DNA from: Thermonema rossianum DSM 10300
GTDB taxonomy: Bacteria > Bacteroidota > Bacteroidia > Cytophagales > Thermonemataceae
DNA: 63,611 nucleotides
Assembly: GCF_000426825.1 (NCBI RefSeq)
Contig: NZ_AUGC01000015.1
Span: 3,289 to 66,899 of the forward strand
Direction: 5' to 3'
This document shows positions 62,075-63,611 of this stretch, piece by piece (the stretch's first letter is position 1; each line of letters opens with the position of its first letter). The notes under the pieces are model-generated. The model had not been told where the DNA came from and ran no database searches. It saw only the letters and a list, made by a program, of their open reading frames with translations. The position numbers and the translations under genes are program-made.

Positions 62075-63288
62075 CAGTTATTTGTAGGGTTCTCAATAAC
62101 AATGTTGGTTTCTATGGTACGGGCAACTCCTAAGGGGTAAACCGTCAAGTTTACAACTATTTTGCCGGTGGCCAAGATGTTTTGTTCGGGGTCTATGCGC
62201 ACACTCACCCCCGATATCTCGCGTTCACGGCCGGGATCAGCGGGCGTCACCATCTCCTGCACAATGGCGCGCTCCAGTTCGTTTTGCAGGGTCTTCACCA
62301 CAATGGGGCTCAGCCGGCCGGTCGAAGGGGCTATTTCAAACCCATCTTTCAGACGCGAAACATACGTAGCCGCCGCAATCTTAGCAGCTTTGTTGCGCAC
62401 ACGCACCGACGATATATACGCATCAGAGCTGTAAGAAGACGTACAGATAGGGTCATCAGACCAGAAAAAACCGGACTGCCCGGGGTACTTGTCAAGAAAG
62501 ATATACCCTTTGTCGTGGATGATGTCGAAATCATCATCGCTGAAGCTACCGCGCAGAAGCGCCTGCCCGCCCGACAGCTCCGGGCGCTGCACGCCAAATA
62601 CGCGTCCGTTACGGATTCTGCCCACGTTGCGCCCCACATGCACTTTTGACAAACTGCCCAAAAATAGCCCTATAGCCGCGTAGTTGGGGTCTATGCTTGA
62701 CAATGCGCTTGCCCGCAGGCGGTCACGCCCAATCACTACCGCACAGCTGCCCGCCTCCAAAGCACGCAGGTCCGCCGCTGCCGCTGCCGTACCGCTGAAT
62801 TTACGCCCCTCAAAAATGAATACGACCGGGCGCAGCTTCGCAAACTCCTGCATGGCAAAGCTATGCGCCATGGGTATGGCAGAAAGCAGGTCGTCACTCA
62901 ATGAGCCGCTGTGGTTTTCCACCGCCGGGCGTAAGCAAAAGCCCACGATGCTGATGTGCCCGTTTTGCGACGACAAGTAGTTCGAAAGGGTTGTGTAGCC
63001 GGCACTGCCGGGCGTAAACAAAGAGTTGTAGGTAGCCGCTTCCGGCAAGCGAAGCAAATGGATTTCTCCGTTGGGGTTTTCGCTATAGAAATCACGTATA
63101 TGCTCATAGAGCAAATAGCCGTACGTGGCGTCGGCACTCTCGCTTAAGCCGGCGTCCTGTGCCTGCTTTAGCGAAGTGAACACCTGTTCCGAATAGCTGT
63201 AAGCCGCCGGGGCATTGTGTACCAGCAGACATACGCCGTCTTGGGTACCGGCTGTGGGGCTGCTGCTTGCTTGAGTTTTAGGTCTCAT
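62074..63288 (-). CDS. Phage tail sheath-like protein (DUF2586 family)
   Basis: 404 residues, no signal peptide. It matches the DUF2586/tail-sheath pattern known from phages and prophages of Bacteroidota: VGRNVGRIRNGRVFGVQRPE, IHDKGYIFLDKYPGQSGFFW, SDDPICTSSYSSDAYISSVR, VRNKAAKIAAATYVSRLKDG, and ISGVSVRIDPEQNILATGKI. Sheath proteins polymerise around the tail tube and contract to push it through a cell envelope. It overlaps the upstream small ORF by four bases and the tube-like ORF by one. Neighbouring tail genes are missing or cut short, so it is probably a remnant. Confidence 0.82.
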   Translation of the reverse strand: MRPKTQASSSPTAGTQDGVCLLVHNAPAAYSYSEQVFTSLKQAQDAGLSESADATYGYLLYEHIRDFYSENPNGEIHLLRLPEAATYNSLFTPGSAGYTTLSNYLSSQNGHISIVGFCLRPAVENHSGSLSDDLLSAIPMAHSFAMQEFAKLRPVVFIFEGRKFSGTAAAAADLRALEAGSCAVVIGRDRLRASALSSIDPNYAAIGLFLGSLSKVHVGRNVGRIRNGRVFGVQRPELSGGQALLRGSFSDDDFDIIHDKGYIFLDKYPGQSGFFWSDDPICTSSYSSDAYISSVRVRNKAAKIAAATYVSRLKDGFEIAPSTGRLSPIVVKTLQNELERAIVQEMVTPADPGREREISGVSVRIDPEQNILATGKIVVNLTVYPLGVARTIETNIVIENPTNN

Positions 63289-63470
63289 ACGTCTATTGAA
63301 ATTTCGTCTATGATGCTTCTTTCGGTGGGTTGTTGAAAGGTATAGCTCGTTTCAAGTTCTATCTCAAACAACAGATAATGCCCTTCTATGCTTTGGCGCA
63401 TTGAGCGTAGCAGGGACGACGAAAAACCCACCACCCGCAGGCGGGCAAGCCGTTGTTCTATTTCTCGCAT
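63285..63470 (-). pseudogene. C-terminal fragment of a phage-tail-operon gene
   Basis: 61 residues, stop overlapping the sheath start by four bases (ATGA), so it was part of the same operon. The first codons (MREIEQ) lie at the edge of palindromic element copy 8, where GCGAGAAAT is a piece of the repeat. The original N-terminus therefore seems to have been replaced when the repeat formed the junction. The remaining sequence (FSSSLLRSMRQSIEGHYLLF and TSYTFQQPTERSIIDEIS) is not recognised. Confidence 0.45.
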
Positions 63471-63547
63471 AGCGGGAAATCCCTTTTTAGTTCCCGTGGC
63501 TTGGTGGGCTTGAGACCTCTCACTTGCTGCGCGCGCTCGAGATGACA
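63468..63547. repeat. Dispersed palindromic element, copy 8 (left end altered)
   Basis: The right half is normal (CTGCGCGCGCTCGAGATGACA). The left half is degenerate (CGCATAGCGGGAAATCCC) and runs straight into the phage-derived ORF at 63470, so the element marks the junction. Confidence 0.7.
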
Positions 63548-63611
63548 GGTTGTGTTCGTGTAATCACCTTCTGTACTTTGTTTATCGAGCCTCTCCCCCT
63601 TCAAACCTTGA
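63517..63611. repeat. 95-bp direct repeat, second copy (reaches window end)
   Basis: Same sequence as 61561-61655. Together the two copies enclose the phage-tail remnant. The final base of the window is still inside the repeat. Confidence 0.95.

Overview
The window looks like chromosomal DNA of a gliding-type Bacteroidota bacterium, most likely of the order Cytophagales. Pointers are a 2397-residue SprA (the type IX secretion outer-membrane channel) directly downstream of ruvA, a DUF5606-type protein, an orphan nuoH, a WG-repeat protein, and promoters of the TTG-N19/20-TAnnTTTG kind. The species cannot be named from sequence alone. No rRNA or tRNA gene was found. The last bases fall inside a dispersed repeat, so the window may be a whole contig that broke at a repeat.

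Layout. 1-81 is the start of an exported protein. 348-11051 is mostly housekeeping and metabolism: an XRE-type regulator, trpA, a DUF5606 protein, a membrane receptor with HAMP, GAF and PAS domains, an enoyl-CoA hydratase, ung, an SCP2-domain protein and aconitase. 11521-13240 is a small family of secreted proteins. 13322-17104 holds a GNAT/nitrilase fusion, a Nudix CoA pyrophosphatase and asnS.

17343-29263 is a complete type I-B CRISPR-Cas locus: a WYL regulator, cas6, cas8b, cas7, cas5, cas3, cas4, cas1, cas2, then an array of 25 identical 30-bp repeats. The effector genes cas8b-cas7-cas5-cas3 are clearly richer in A+T than cas6, cas4, cas1, cas2 and the rest of the window, as if the interference module had been swapped into a resident locus. 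Between cas2 and the array lies a short possible ORF whose start region can pair with the 3' arm of a terminator-like hairpin, a possible RNA switch.

29290-43520 includes an FG-GAP-like secreted protein, apaG, a sulfur module (TsdA-like dihaem cytochrome, porin-like barrel, two YeeE/YedE half-transporters), a three-LysM protein, an aspartoacylase-family enzyme, nuoH, an M20 dipeptidase, a polyprenyl diphosphate synthase and an MFS pump. 43532-54567 (minus strand) carries an ABCG-type transporter fused to TerB-like and FHA-like regions, ruvA and sprA. 54703-61314 has a lipoprotein, a WG-repeat protein, a HupE/UreJ-like membrane protein and an M1 aminopeptidase. 61561-63611 is a phage-tail remnant (sheath, partial tube, partial upstream gene) lying between two copies of a 95-bp direct repeat.

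At least eight copies of an imperfect palindromic element of about 80-100 bp occupy the larger intergenic gaps. They have no transposase of their own in the window.
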